A DNA stretch of 64,000 nt, taken from NCBI RefSeq assembly GCF_000756615.1, contig NZ_CP009288.1, positions 558,001 to 622,000 on the forward strand, read 5' to 3'. Shown in pieces: positions 16,048 to 25,268 of this stretch; positions within the stretch are counted from its first letter, which is position 1, and every line of letters starts with the position of its first letter. Made by a program: the position numbers and the translations under genes. The notes under the pieces are model-generated. The model did no database searches. It had not been told where the DNA came from and saw only the letters and a program-made list of their open reading frames with translations. The stretch is from Paenibacillus durus. GTDB taxonomy: Bacteria; Bacillota; Bacilli; Paenibacillales; Paenibacillaceae.

Positions 16048-16217
16048 CGCAGGGCGGGTTCCCGCGTTCTTAGCGATTCGGCGCTTGTCAGCGCGGCAGC
16101 CGGAGGCGGCGATGGCGAACCGGGGTTGTGCGCGGCTTATTTCGCGGGTATGCTTAAAATAACAAGCGGAAAGTTTGAAGTGAAGAATAGAAAGAAGCTG
16201 TAAGGAGCACGGGCGAA

Positions 16218-16544
16218 ATGAACAGTGATATTCAGCAATTTAAAAGCGAATTTTTCAAGGCGTTGGCTCATCCGATGCGCATCCGTATTTTGGAGCTGCT
16301 CAGCGAAGGGGAGAAGACCGTTAACGAGATGCAATCGATTCTAGGGTCGGAAGGCTCTGCCGTATCGCAGCAGCTCGCCGTTCTGCGGGCGAAGAACGTG
16401 GTGAACAGTGTGAAGGAAGGCACCTCTGTTATCTATTCGCTTCGCGATCCGCTGATCAAGGATCTGCTGGCCGTGGCCAAGCAAATTTTCGATAACCATC
16501 TGGTGAATGCCATCTCTCTGCTGGAGGAGATCCGCAGCGAATAA
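16218..16544 (+). CDS. ArsR-family transcriptional regulator
   Basis: 108 residues, the canonical winged helix of ArsR/SmtB: FFKALAHPMRIRILELL, then VNEMQSILGSEGSAVSQQLA (HTH) and the wing VKEGTSVIYSLRDP. It contains no cysteine, so it is not a soft-metal thiolate sensor of the ArsR/CadC type. A SulP transporter gene follows in the same direction after a promoter, a recurrent ArsR-SulP arrangement in Bacillales, so it probably represses that transporter. Confidence 0.85.
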   Translation: MNSDIQQFKSEFFKALAHPMRIRILELLSEGEKTVNEMQSILGSEGSAVSQQLAVLRAKNVVNSVKEGTSVIYSLRDPLIKDLLAVAKQIFDNHLVNAISLLEEIRSE

Positions 16545-16634
16545 AGGCTGCGGCTCCGTTGCGTTTCGATTGAAGGCGTTCTCAGGGGGGGGCAGGCTGG
16601 GGGGATCAGGCTTAAGTGAGCTTTGACTTTAGGA

Positions 16635-16695
16635 TTGACATTAGAAAAATACAGGAGTAATGTGTCATATATATTCAAATAATCAGATATTCAAA
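16635..16695 (+). promoter_or_regulatory. SulP promoter with repeated ATATTCAAA motif
   Basis: TTGACA (16635-16640) is followed after 17 bp by TAATGT (16658-16663). Downstream, ATATTCAAA occurs twice, around 16671-16679 and 16688-16696, a candidate ArsR operator just before the SulP start. Confidence 0.5.
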
Positions 16696-16712
16696 GAAAA
16701 GAAGGTTATAGT

Positions 16713-18473
16713 ATGATAGGATGGGGCCGATTTCAGGGTTATGGCATGAGCTCTCTGCGAAAGGATCTTGTTTCCGGCACAATTGTCGGCGTTATTGCCA
16801 TTCCTCTGGGAATGGCTTTTGCTATTGCCTCGGGTGTCAAACCTGAATACGGCATTTACACGACGATTGTCGCAGGCATTCTGATCTCACTGTTCGGCGG
16901 TTCGAGGTTTCAGATCGGAGGCCCGACCGGCGCTTTTATCCCGATTCTGTTCGCTATCGGGGCGCAGTACGGCTACGAGAATCTGCTCATCGCGGGCATG
17001 ATGGCCGGTATTATGCTTGTCCTGATGGGTGCGCTCCGGCTTGGCGTGCTGATTCAATTCATTCCGAAGCCGGTCACGATCGGATTTACCGCCGGAATCG
17101 CCGTCATCATCTTTACCGGGCAAATCGCCAGCTTCCTTGGCCTGAAGGGTATCCAGCGGCATGAGAAGTTCGTGGACAACATGCGCGAGATCGGCATTCA
17201 TATCTCAACAATGAATCCATACAGCATTCTGACGGCGGCAGTCTGCCTGGCGATCGTGCTGCTGGCGCTCCGGTTCGCTCCCCGGGTGCCGGGCTCCTTG
17301 ATCGGACTGATCGCTGCCAGCATAATAGCGGCGCTGTTCTTCAGCGGCAAGGTGGCGACAATCGGCTCGGCTTACGGAGACATTCCGAGCACGCTGCCGA
17401 GCTTTCACTTCCCGGTCATTACCTGGGAGCGCATCCGGCTGCTGATTCGGCCCGCCTTCCTGATCGCCATGCTGGGCGCGATCGAATCGCTGCTGTCGGC
17501 CGTCGTAGCCGATGGTATGAGCGGCAGCCGGCATGACAGCAACCGCGAGCTGATCGGACAAGGCATCGCCAATATCGCGGCTCCGCTGCTTGGCGGAATT
17601 CCCGCGACCGGCGCGATTGCCCGGACCGCCGCCAATATTAAGAGCGGGGCGGTTTCCCCGCTCTCCGGCGTAATTCACAGCGTTGTCGTATTCCTGATTC
17701 TGCTGCTGTTCGCACCGTATGCCTCAAGTATTCCACTGGCGGCGATGTCACCGATCCTGATGGTGGTCGCCTGGAATATGAGCGAACGGAGAGCATTTCT
17801 TCATCTGCTCAAGACGAGAACGGGAGATTCGCTGGTGCTGCTGATTACCTTCCTGCTTACGGTCTTCGCCGATCTGACGATGGCCGTGGAAGTGGGGCTC
17901 GTGCTGGCCGTCATCCTGTTCGTCAAGCGGATGGGCGAGGCTCATCTCGTGTCCAAGGTGCTGCCCGATCCGGAATCGGTTAAAGTAGGACCGCATATGG
18001 TCTCGAAGGAGCATGATTGCCCGCAGATCGGCATTTACAACGTGGAAGGCCCGCTGTTCTTCGGGGCGGCCTACCGCTTCGAGAACACAATGCCCGGAGC
18101 CGGGCCTGATCAGCCAAGGGTGGTTCTGCTAAGGATGGGCAAGGTGCCGTTCATGGATACAACGGGGGAGAGCAACCTGGCGGGGCTCGTCAAGCATTTG
18201 GAGAGTTCGGGCGGGAAGCTGCTCATCTCCTCTTTACAGCCCCAGCCGCTTGAGCTGCTCCGGAAGACGGGTCTCTATGAACGGATCGGCGCTGCCCGGT
18301 TCTACGATCATACCGGGGAAGCCATCAATGAAGCTCTCCGCACCGTCTCAAGGGAGCAGTGCATCGGCTGCCGCCACTCCGCCTTCCGGGAGTGCGCCGC
18401 CCTGTCCGGCTATGAAGAAGCACAGAACCTTCTTGGCTTCAAAGCACGCTCCAAGCCGGAAATCGCCCGCTGA
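16713..18473 (+). CDS. SulP-family anion transporter with STAS domain and Cys tail
   Basis: 586 residues. The membrane part (about residues 1-400) begins with DLVSGTIVGVIAIPLGMAFA and FQIGGPTGAFIPILFAIG, the SulP signatures. The STAS domain (about 435-545) contains VVLLRMGKVPFMDTTG. The family exchanges sulfate, bicarbonate or other anions. Unusually, the C-terminal tail carries EQCIGCRHSAFRECAAL (Cys-x2-Cys-x7-Cys), which could bind a metal or act as a redox sensor. AAGAAGG precedes the ATG. Control by the preceding ArsR is likely; the transported ion is unknown. Confidence 0.85.
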   Translation: MIGWGRFQGYGMSSLRKDLVSGTIVGVIAIPLGMAFAIASGVKPEYGIYTTIVAGILISLFGGSRFQIGGPTGAFIPILFAIGAQYGYENLLIAGMMAGIMLVLMGALRLGVLIQFIPKPVTIGFTAGIAVIIFTGQIASFLGLKGIQRHEKFVDNMREIGIHISTMNPYSILTAAVCLAIVLLALRFAPRVPGSLIGLIAASIIAALFFSGKVATIGSAYGDIPSTLPSFHFPVITWERIRLLIRPAFLIAMLGAIESLLSAVVADGMSGSRHDSNRELIGQGIANIAAPLLGGIPATGAIARTAANIKSGAVSPLSGVIHSVVVFLILLLFAPYASSIPLAAMSPILMVVAWNMSERRAFLHLLKTRTGDSLVLLITFLLTVFADLTMAVEVGLVLAVILFVKRMGEAHLVSKVLPDPESVKVGPHMVSKEHDCPQIGIYNVEGPLFFGAAYRFENTMPGAGPDQPRVVLLRMGKVPFMDTTGESNLAGLVKHLESSGGKLLISSLQPQPLELLRKTGLYERIGAARFYDHTGEAINEALRTVSREQCIGCRHSAFRECAALSGYEEAQNLLGFKARSKPEIAR

Positions 18474-18507
18474 CGAAGCGCGGAAGGTATGTGAAGAGAA
18501 ACTGAAT

Positions 18508-18540
18508 AAAAGCCCGGGTGACAGCGCCCGGGCTTTTATT
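18508..18540 (+). terminator. rho-independent terminator of SulP gene
   Basis: AAAAGCCCGGG and CCCGGGCTTTT are perfect 11-bp arms followed by ATTTAT. Confidence 0.85.
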
Positions 18541-18693
18541 TATCAGAAATAGGAGAAAAGGCCGCTTCCTCTGCAGGCAGGGGTTGAAGGCCGAACGGAC
18601 AAGTACGCAGGTCATGCCGGGTGGACTCGGGTTCTCCTTCTTTGTACAATGGGATAATATATGGAAATATTGCTGATAAGGAGAAGGTTGCTG

Positions 18694-19410
18694 ATGAAGG
18701 AGCTGAATTATCCGAAGGTATTTCTGATGCTTGCCGGACTCACTCTGGCAACGCTGGCCGTATATGGCATCGTTTCGCTGAGGACCAATGATTTCTACAA
18801 GTTTTTGATCTGGAATCTGTTTTTGGCCTGGCTGCCATTTCTTTTCTCGCTGGCGGCGCATGCGCTGTACAAACGGGATGCGCATAGTCTGCTGCTGCTT
18901 CCGCTGGGAGCGGCCTGGCTGGTCTTTTTCCCCAATGCCCCTTATATCATGACCGATCTGCTTCATTTAACAAATCGCAGCGGTATTTATATTATTGGCG
19001 GAGTCGTCCAGAGCCGGTTCTGGTATGACCTGGCTTTGCTGCTGCTGTTCACCTGGACCGCCTGGCTGACCGGGTTCTTCTCACTGTACCAGTTCCAGAC
19101 GGTGATCTGGCGCAAATCGAATCTGCTGCTGTCCTGGGTCTTTGTGCTCGCCGCTTGCATTCTGGGCGGGTATGGGGTACTGCTGGGCCGGGTATACCGC
19201 CTCAACAGCTGGGATGTGCTGACCGATAGGCACCGGCTGTATCAGCTTATGGTGGACAGCGTGAACCGCCAGTCCGTCTTTTTCACCTTGTTCATTGCCC
19301 TTGTGCTGCTGGTCATCTATGCGACGCTGTACAGTCTGCTGAATGCGCGCGGCAGTGGAAGCCAAGGTTCTGAGATTGGCGGATTCCAGTCCAGACGCGG
19401 GTCTTGGTAA
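18694..19410 (+). CDS. DUF1361 integral membrane protein
   Basis: About 238 residues from the ATG at 18694, ten bases after AAGGAG; an in-frame ATG at 18661 lies before the ribosome site. Six or seven hydrophobic segments are seen. The sequence IWNLFLAWLPFLFSL and LVFFPNAPYIMTDLLHL are the conserved DUF1361 motifs. Function unknown. It stands alone, ended by the terminator in repeat copy 2. Confidence 0.8.
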   Translation: MKELNYPKVFLMLAGLTLATLAVYGIVSLRTNDFYKFLIWNLFLAWLPFLFSLAAHALYKRDAHSLLLLPLGAAWLVFFPNAPYIMTDLLHLTNRSGIYIIGGVVQSRFWYDLALLLLFTWTAWLTGFFSLYQFQTVIWRKSNLLLSWVFVLAACILGGYGVLLGRVYRLNSWDVLTDRHRLYQLMVDSVNRQSVFFTLFIALVLLVIYATLYSLLNARGSGSQGSEIGGFQSRRGSW

Positions 19411-19520
19411 GCGGGTATGAGGTGCAGGGCGTAAAATGTGAATTGTAAGCTGCGATGCTGCGATTAGAGAAATGGAGCTGTCCCATAAGTGAATATACCT
19501 GCGGTACGGCCGCCTTCCTA

Positions 19521-19893
19521 AAAAAGTTAAGAAGCCAGCAAGTCTTTCCGTTATTGGATACTTGCTGGCTTTTGCTTTTCTATTGGGCAATCGCTCTAAC
19601 ATCAAGGAACAGGTCAGGTTGGTTATGATTTTAGTTCAGCATCATTGCAAAACAGCTAAAGTGCAGCTTTTTTCGATCAAAAACGTTTTTTCTCAAAGAA
19701 AACCTGCAATTATACAGGGATTTGAGGTTATTCTGACTGAATTTGAGGCTGAATGGGAACAAACCTGCATTTTTGCAGGCGTGTTATACATAGCTATTCT
19801 CAGGCGAGCAAAAGATGCAGAATTTCAGGTTTTCTGCATTATTTACTCCACCCCCCCTAAATTGAAGAAGAATCCCCCGCTTCCATTCGGGTG
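19521..19893. repeat. dispersed ~400-bp non-coding repeat, copy 2
   Basis: Second copy of the block at 9192-9630, in the same orientation and word order: AAAAGTTAAGAAGCCAGCA, GGGCAATCGC, GCAAAACAGCTAA, TACAGGGATTTGAGG, ACTGAATTTGAGGCTGA, CTGCATTTTTGCAGGC, AGAATTTCAGGTTTT, TTCCATTCGGG. A 116-codon open frame here is not preserved in copy 1 and is not called. Confidence 0.8.
19533..19575 (+). terminator. terminator within repeat copy 2
   Basis: AGCCAGCAAGT and ACTTGCTGGCT pair and are followed by TTTGCTTTT. Here the shared hairpin of the repeat works as a terminator for the DUF1361 gene. Confidence 0.7.
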
Positions 19894-19928
19894 GCCCCGT
19901 CTATCTACCTAAACCCCACCTAAAAAAA

Positions 19929-19951
19929 GGGCATCCCATTATGGGACACCC
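19929..19951 (-). terminator. terminator of the amylase operon (minus strand)
   Basis: Read on the minus strand GGGTGTCCCAT-A-ATGGGATGCCC is followed by TTTTTTT. It lies just past the stop codon of the GH13 gene. Confidence 0.75.
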
Positions 19952-19974
19952 TCATTTGAGGTTTAATTTGACGG

Positions 19975-21543
19975 TTATTTCAAGCCGCAGGTCGTATAAC
20001 CCGGGATCGTGATTTCCAGTTGATCGCCGGACTTCTTGACTTTTACGCTATTTGAAGTAGTGAAATCGAGCTTACGCCCCTGCCATTGTTCACCGGACAG
20101 TTCGATGGTTACCGTGTCACCGCTCAGATTATGCAGAACGAGTACGGAATCATCCTCGAAGGTTCGGGTGTACCCCATAATGCGGCTGTCTCCGGTTGGC
20201 ATCTCCTGGATGTCGCCCTTCATTAAGGCTGGGCTCTCATGACGGATGCGGATCAGCTCCTTGTAATGGGAGAGGAGGGAGTCCTTATCCTTCGCCTGCG
20301 CCTCTACGGAGACGGCGTCCGGACCTGAATTATCACGGGAGGGCTCCCAAGTGGTTTGCCCTTCTCCGTTTCCCGGGTACCACCGGAAAGGCTCGCGGAT
20401 ATTCTCATCCGGTTTCTCCCCGAGCATGCCGATTTCCTCTCCATAATAAATGAACGGGTTGCCCGGCAGGGTGAGCAGGATGGAGGCAGCGGTTTTAGCT
20501 TTATTCACATCCCCGTTCAGTAAGGACATCGTACGAACCTGGTCGTGATTGGTAAGGAACGGGGCATCGATAGGGTTATCGGCGTATTGGCTGTACAATT
20601 CAAGGGTACTCGAAGCAAAAGAAGCCAGCCCGTTATCCGAGCCGTTCTGCACGGCGTCCAAAATCTTCGAGGACACGTCGAAGTTGAACGAAGAATCCAG
20701 CGCTTTGTAGTAAGGCGCAATATTGTGCGGGCGGTCCCACACCTCGCCGACCAGATAAACATCCGGCTTCACTTCGGCAAGTCCCCGCTTGAATTCATCC
20801 CACCATGCGACATTCTTATCCGCTTCATCAGGCTTGCTGTAGATGTGCATGGCTGCATCGAGGCGGAAGCCGTCGGCTCCCTGATTTAGCCAATGCTTGC
20901 CGACATTGATCATCTCTTCGCGCACTTTAGGATTGTCAAAGTTCAAATCCGGCATGAAATCTATGAACAAAGCGTAGTAATAGTCCCCGGAACCCGGATA
21001 CGACTCGTACCAGAGCTGCTGTCCCCACGGTCCTTTTTCATTCAAATCGGTGTTCTCGTCGGCCCAGATATAGTAATCCCGGTACGGGCTGTTCTTGTCC
21101 TTGGCGGCTTCCAGGAACCACGGGTGCTTGTTGCTCGTGTGGTTGAGCGCAAGGTCGATCGTTACTTTCATTCCCCGTTTATGCGCTTCCTGCGTCAAGC
21201 TCCGGAAGTCTTCCATACTGCCGTACGCCGGATCTACACTGTAGAAATCGGTCGTATCATACTTATGGTAGCTGGGAGAAGGACCGATCGGCATTAACCA
21301 CAGCGAATCGACGCCCAAATCTTTCTTGGTATGCGGGTTTCCGTCATTCAGATAGTCCAGCTTTTGCAGGATGCCGTTCAGGTCGCCTTTTCCGTCGTTG
21401 TTGGAATCAGAGAAGGAATTGACATAAATCTCGTAATAGACGCCAAGGCTGGAGTCGCTCTGAATCTGCGGTTTAGCAAGAGCACCGCTGGCGAAGCTGA
21501 ACAGTAAGGGCAGGGTTAAGGCCATGGATGTAACTTTTTTCAT
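19975..21543 (-). CDS. secreted alpha-amylase family enzyme (GH13)
   Basis: 522 residues with a signal peptide (LTLPLLFSFASGALA, cleavage around residue 23). GH13 motifs are complete: VTIDLALNHTS, GFRLDAAMH (nucleophile Asp229), YLVGEVWD (acid/base Glu267) and FLTNHDQVR (Asp334). A DSNNDGKGDLNGI segment near the N-terminus matches the calcium-binding loop common in oligo-1,6-glucosidase and related amylases. The short C-terminal beta domain is present; no starch-binding module. It should cut alpha-glucans outside the cell. Encoded downstream of a TapA-like protein and a GH31 enzyme on the same strand, suggesting an extracellular glucan-degrading operon. Confidence 0.9.
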   Translation of the reverse strand: MKKVTSMALTLPLLFSFASGALAKPQIQSDSSLGVYYEIYVNSFSDSNNDGKGDLNGILQKLDYLNDGNPHTKKDLGVDSLWLMPIGPSPSYHKYDTTDFYSVDPAYGSMEDFRSLTQEAHKRGMKVTIDLALNHTSNKHPWFLEAAKDKNSPYRDYYIWADENTDLNEKGPWGQQLWYESYPGSGDYYYALFIDFMPDLNFDNPKVREEMINVGKHWLNQGADGFRLDAAMHIYSKPDEADKNVAWWDEFKRGLAEVKPDVYLVGEVWDRPHNIAPYYKALDSSFNFDVSSKILDAVQNGSDNGLASFASSTLELYSQYADNPIDAPFLTNHDQVRTMSLLNGDVNKAKTAASILLTLPGNPFIYYGEEIGMLGEKPDENIREPFRWYPGNGEGQTTWEPSRDNSGPDAVSVEAQAKDKDSLLSHYKELIRIRHESPALMKGDIQEMPTGDSRIMGYTRTFEDDSVLVLHNLSGDTVTIELSGEQWQGRKLDFTTSNSVKVKKSGDQLEITIPGYTTCGLK

Positions 21544-21585
21544 CTTTGAAACCTCTCTTCCTTAAAAATAATGGGGTTATGAATC

Positions 21586-22422
21586 TTAATTTACGGAACC
21601 GTAATCGGCATCAATGATCGAATCCATGGAATGTCCGCTTTCCGTCAATGTTTCGACAACCGGACCCAAGTACAGATCGGACTGCCAATACCCGGATTCC
21701 GGCAGGTTGACTTGCACGGTATGCGTTCCCGGTCCATAGGTTCGGGTCACATTATCGCACACATGCTGATTCTCGTAAGGCTTGCCGTCTTCCTGAGGAA
21801 TGACGCCTTCCGGATAGACATAGCTGGAGAAGCTGATCTCTACTTTCCCGATGCCTTCAGGAACCGTAAATGTTGCCGTTCCTCCTTGAACATCCGAGTT
21901 GAAATACTGGTCGAACGGACGCTCGGGCTGGTTCGTTCCGTCAGCTTCATGGGTTTCCTTAACGGAAATGGAATCGCTCCACAATACACCCGTTCCCGGA
22001 TGACCCGGCCGCTGATAGGCTTTGAACATATAATTTCCCTGTTCCAGCACAGCCGGCGTGAAGGTCAGTTTCTGCGATTCACCGGGAGCGAGTGTCCCGA
22101 TTACGCCTGAGGCTACGACTTCGCCGTTCTTTGGATTGCCGGTGTCGCTGCGGAATACCTCATAGACCGTTTCGCCCTGCATCCCGGAGCCGCCATTTAT
22201 AACGGTTGCCGAAATTCCGGCGTAGGTCGTTTCTACCACGGTAAAGCGCAAAGAGCTCTTGTCCCATGCCGCTTTAGCCGGCTGGTTCTTGTTGCTTTTT
22301 TGGCGTTCCATCTGTCCGTTGGTGACTTTTTCAGCAAATGCAGTATGTACAGGTTGGACAAGCGGAAGGGCCAATAACGATAGGGAAAGAACTGTGGCAG
22401 TGATGGTTTTGGTATGCTTCAT
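21586..22422 (-). CDS. secreted protein with TapA-like domain
   Basis: About 278 residues from ATG at 22422, with a signal peptide ending near TAFA-EK; a TTG at 22437 is an alternative start. Residues about 50-150 (WDKSSLRFTVVETTYAGISA, TVYEVFRSDTGNPKNGEVVA, GNYMFKAYQRPGHPGTGVLW) resemble the folded domain of TapA, the protein that assembles TasA amyloid fibres in Bacillus biofilms. The C-terminal ~100 residues (FTVPEGIGKVEISFSSYVYP, SGYWQSDLYLGPV) form a second beta-rich domain. No SipW or TasA gene is nearby. Placed between GH13 and GH31 enzymes, it may display or organise them at the surface (inference). Confidence 0.6.
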   Translation of the reverse strand: MKHTKTITATVLSLSLLALPLVQPVHTAFAEKVTNGQMERQKSNKNQPAKAAWDKSSLRFTVVETTYAGISATVINGGSGMQGETVYEVFRSDTGNPKNGEVVASGVIGTLAPGESQKLTFTPAVLEQGNYMFKAYQRPGHPGTGVLWSDSISVKETHEADGTNQPERPFDQYFNSDVQGGTATFTVPEGIGKVEISFSSYVYPEGVIPQEDGKPYENQHVCDNVTRTYGPGTHTVQVNLPESGYWQSDLYLGPVVETLTESGHSMDSIIDADYGSVN

Positions 22423-22482
22423 ATCGGACACGCTCAATTCTGCAGATTCTGGTTAGATGGGTACGGGATCGCCTTAAGGAAA

Positions 22483-22520
22483 GGAAAACGGGTGAAGCCG
22501 AAGATGCTTACCCGTTTTCC
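22483..22520 (-). terminator. terminator of minus-strand GH31 gene
   Basis: GGAAAACGGGT and ACCCGTTTTCC form an 11-bp stem; on the minus strand the distal arm ends in TTTTCCTTTCC. Confidence 0.65.
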
Positions 22521-22548
22521 GTTCTTCCGGCAATAGCCGTGAATCGTA

Positions 22549-25098
22549 TTATTGAATTTTTACACTGCGGTCTTCATCGGCTGGGATCTTGACATACAGA
22601 ACGTGTTCAGCCGAATCGAAATAGTAGCCACTTTCCTGCTGGTTCAATTGCTCCAAGCTGTCCACTTGGTCATATTTGTGTTTAGCCGCCTGAATTTTCT
22701 TCGGCTGCTCGGCATCGTGCAGCTTCAGCGTGTAGGACTTGATGTCGGAAGCGTAATTTTGAGCTTTCTTGTCCTGCTCGAACTCGATGTGGTTGCCTTT
22801 CTTGTCCACCTTGAATTCCGTGATATTGAATTCACCATTCTTGTAATCCATAGTCGCGGCATCGTCTTCGTAGAAGCTGTAGCTGGCTGTATCGTCCAGA
22901 TACGTGTCAAGAATCAGATTTTCCAGCTTCTTCTCATCGGTGGATTGCTCCACTTCCTGACGAGGGATGATCGAATTGTTTTTCACGAAAATAGGCAGTG
23001 TTCCAAGATCAGCTTTAACCGTGATCGTCTGGTTGCCTTCGTACGATTTGCCTGTCCAGTAATCGACCCATGTCTCGCCGGCAGGCAGATAAACTTCACG
23101 GCTCGTTTGGCCTTCTTTGACAACAGGCGCAAGCATTACCGAATCACCGAACATAAACTGGTCTTCGATGTTATACGTCTTCGCATCGTCCTGGAACTGG
23201 TAAACGAGCGGTTGTTGCACCGGTTGACCGTTCTCCGCGGATTCCTTGAACTGGTTGTACAGGTAAGGCAGCAGCTCATAACGCATGGAGATGTATTTGC
23301 GGCTGATATCTTCAACCTCTTTGCCGAAATTCCAAGGCTCTTGCCCGCCTGCCAGTCCGGATTTCGCGCTGTTATCGTAGTGGTCGCGGGCAAATGGCAG
23401 GAAGGCGCCGACTTCGATCCATCTTGCGAACAGCTCAGGCGTCGGAACATTGCCCGGCGATTTCGCAAAGCCGCCGATATCATTGCCGACAAACGGAACA
23501 CCGGACAATCCAACATTGGCGTTCATCGGAATCGACATTTGCAGATGCTCCCAGTTACTTACGTTGTCACCAGTCCAGAGCGCCGCGTAACGCTGCGTTC
23601 CTGCGTACATGTCGCGGGTTAACACAAATGGACGGGTGTTCGGTTTGTTTTTCAGGAAGCCGTTATATGTCGCTTCGGTTTCAAGATGTCCATAAAGATT
23701 GTGGACTTCCGTATGCAGCTTCTTCTCCCCGTTGTCGCTTTCAAACACGGTATCCAGCGGCGCTGTATGGAAAGGACCGTCAAATACGGCAGGTTCGTTC
23801 ATATCATTCCAGATGCCGTCAACGCCTTCATTCAAGAGGGTTCCGAGATTGCCGGCCCACCAATTGCGGACATCCGACTTCAGGAAGTTCGGGAAGGCGG
23901 ATCTGCCCGGCCACACATCGCCGAAGAAGGTGGAGCCGTCCGGATTTTTCGCCCAGTAATCGTTAGCGGTTCCTTCCTGATACATGCGGTAGTTCTCATC
24001 CTGCTTGACGGCTGGATCGTTGATCGTGATGGCGTGGAAGCCTTCATTCTTCAGCGTCTTCAGCGCTTGTTTGTACTGGTCGTTCCAGGTGAACACGCGG
24101 TATCCGTCCATGTAGTCGATGTCAAAATGCATCGTATCGAGCGGGATTTTTTTCTCGCGGTAGGTTTTGGCCACATCCACGAGTTCTTCCGGCGTATAGC
24201 CCCATTTACTTTGATGGAAGCCCAGGGACCACATTGGAGGCGTCTCCGATTTGCCTGTCAGCTCGGTGTACCGGTCGATAACGTCGCCGATTTCCGGACC
24301 GTTGATGAAGTAGTAAGTCAGAGTGCCGCCGTTGGCGTAGAAGTAGTAGTAATCGTCTTTTTCACTGGCCATTTCATAATAAGAGCGGAACGTATTGTCG
24401 AAGAAAATGCCATATGCTTTCTTGTCCTTCAACCCGATGAAGAATGGAATGGACGTATACAGATATTTGGTGTTTTTGTTATAGGAATAAGCGTCGGTAT
24501 TCCACATGCCAAGGCTTTTGCCGCGCTTGTTCAGCCCGCCGGATTGCTCGCCGAAACCGTAGAAATTTTCAGTGGAATCCGTCTTTTTAAACGCATACGG
24601 CTTGCCGTTCTCATAGCCGACACCTTGCGCCGCGTCTTCGTTGATGACGTTCCCTTGCTTGTCCAAAAATTTAACGCCGAACGGTTGTTTGTTAATTTTT
24701 ACAGTAAGCTCGCTGGTGGAAAGGATGTATTCTTTATCCGTTTCCTTGGACGTGAATTTAGGTGTCTTCCAATCCTTCTTGGCGATTCCAGGGGAGATAA
24801 ACTCGTCTTCGCCGTTTTTAACGACCGAGATTTTAGCCATGTCCTCCGAGAAGAGCCGGATAAAGCCTTGGTAGTCGCCCAGGTTCAATTTCACTCCATT
24901 GTCCAAAGATTCTAACGATTGTACGGATAACGGCTGAAGATTCTGTTTGTTTAACGGGGTATCCGCCTCAGGCTGGGTTTCCGCAAACGCTACAGTTGCC
25001 GGAAGCACGCCCGCAGCCGTTCCTGTCAGCAAGCTTAGGCAGATGGTAGCCCTCGCCAGTTTTTTAGAAAGGCTTAAAGACTTTCCCTTTTTACGCAT
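22549..25098 (-). CDS. secreted GH31 alpha-glucosidase family enzyme (copy 1)
   Basis: 849 residues with a signal peptide (cleavage near AFA-ET around residue 40). An N-terminal beta-sandwich precedes the (beta/alpha)8 barrel. GH31 motifs: MHFDIDYMDGYRVFTW, GIWNDMNEPAVF with nucleophile Asp432, and ALWTGDNVSNWEH with acid/base Asp511. GNDIGGF is also present, and a C-terminal beta domain follows. It hydrolyses or transfers alpha-glucosyl units from oligosaccharides. AGAAGGAGAGAG precedes the ATG. It is paralogous to the genes at 47098 and 49828; catalytic residue numbers are identical to those of the 49828 copy. A near-cre site overlaps the predicted promoter, pointing to glucose repression. 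Confidence 0.92.
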   Translation of the reverse strand: MRKKGKSLSLSKKLARATICLSLLTGTAAGVLPATVAFAETQPEADTPLNKQNLQPLSVQSLESLDNGVKLNLGDYQGFIRLFSEDMAKISVVKNGEDEFISPGIAKKDWKTPKFTSKETDKEYILSTSELTVKINKQPFGVKFLDKQGNVINEDAAQGVGYENGKPYAFKKTDSTENFYGFGEQSGGLNKRGKSLGMWNTDAYSYNKNTKYLYTSIPFFIGLKDKKAYGIFFDNTFRSYYEMASEKDDYYYFYANGGTLTYYFINGPEIGDVIDRYTELTGKSETPPMWSLGFHQSKWGYTPEELVDVAKTYREKKIPLDTMHFDIDYMDGYRVFTWNDQYKQALKTLKNEGFHAITINDPAVKQDENYRMYQEGTANDYWAKNPDGSTFFGDVWPGRSAFPNFLKSDVRNWWAGNLGTLLNEGVDGIWNDMNEPAVFDGPFHTAPLDTVFESDNGEKKLHTEVHNLYGHLETEATYNGFLKNKPNTRPFVLTRDMYAGTQRYAALWTGDNVSNWEHLQMSIPMNANVGLSGVPFVGNDIGGFAKSPGNVPTPELFARWIEVGAFLPFARDHYDNSAKSGLAGGQEPWNFGKEVEDISRKYISMRYELLPYLYNQFKESAENGQPVQQPLVYQFQDDAKTYNIEDQFMFGDSVMLAPVVKEGQTSREVYLPAGETWVDYWTGKSYEGNQTITVKADLGTLPIFVKNNSIIPRQEVEQSTDEKKLENLILDTYLDDTASYSFYEDDAATMDYKNGEFNITEFKVDKKGNHIEFEQDKKAQNYASDIKSYTLKLHDAEQPKKIQAAKHKYDQVDSLEQLNQQESGYYFDSAEHVLYVKIPADEDRSVKIQ

Positions 25099-25254
25099 AC
25101 ATTACTCTCTCCTTCTCCGATTCAGTTTGTAAATCGAACCGTCAGCCGGCGTTTATCCGGCTTCCCGCTCACTACCAAGTTAGCAAGCACCTGGGGGCTG
25201 CAACAATGGGGAGAACCTCCTACGGGATGGATAAGCAGGCTCTAATAACAGAAA

Positions 25255-25268
25255 GGAAAACGTTTGCA
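25255..25268 (-). promoter_or_regulatory. near-cre box overlapping GH31 promoter
   Basis: GGAAAACGTTTGCA fits the CcpA box TGWNANCGNTNWCA with two mismatches. On the minus strand TTGCAA (part of the box) is spaced 16 bp from TATTAG, a plausible promoter about 150 bp before the GH31 start, so CcpA would cover the -35. Confidence 0.45.

Noticed and set aside
19562..19912. 116-codon open frame in repeat copy 2
   Set aside because: The frame is not kept in repeat copy 1, which otherwise aligns, so it is not under coding selection.
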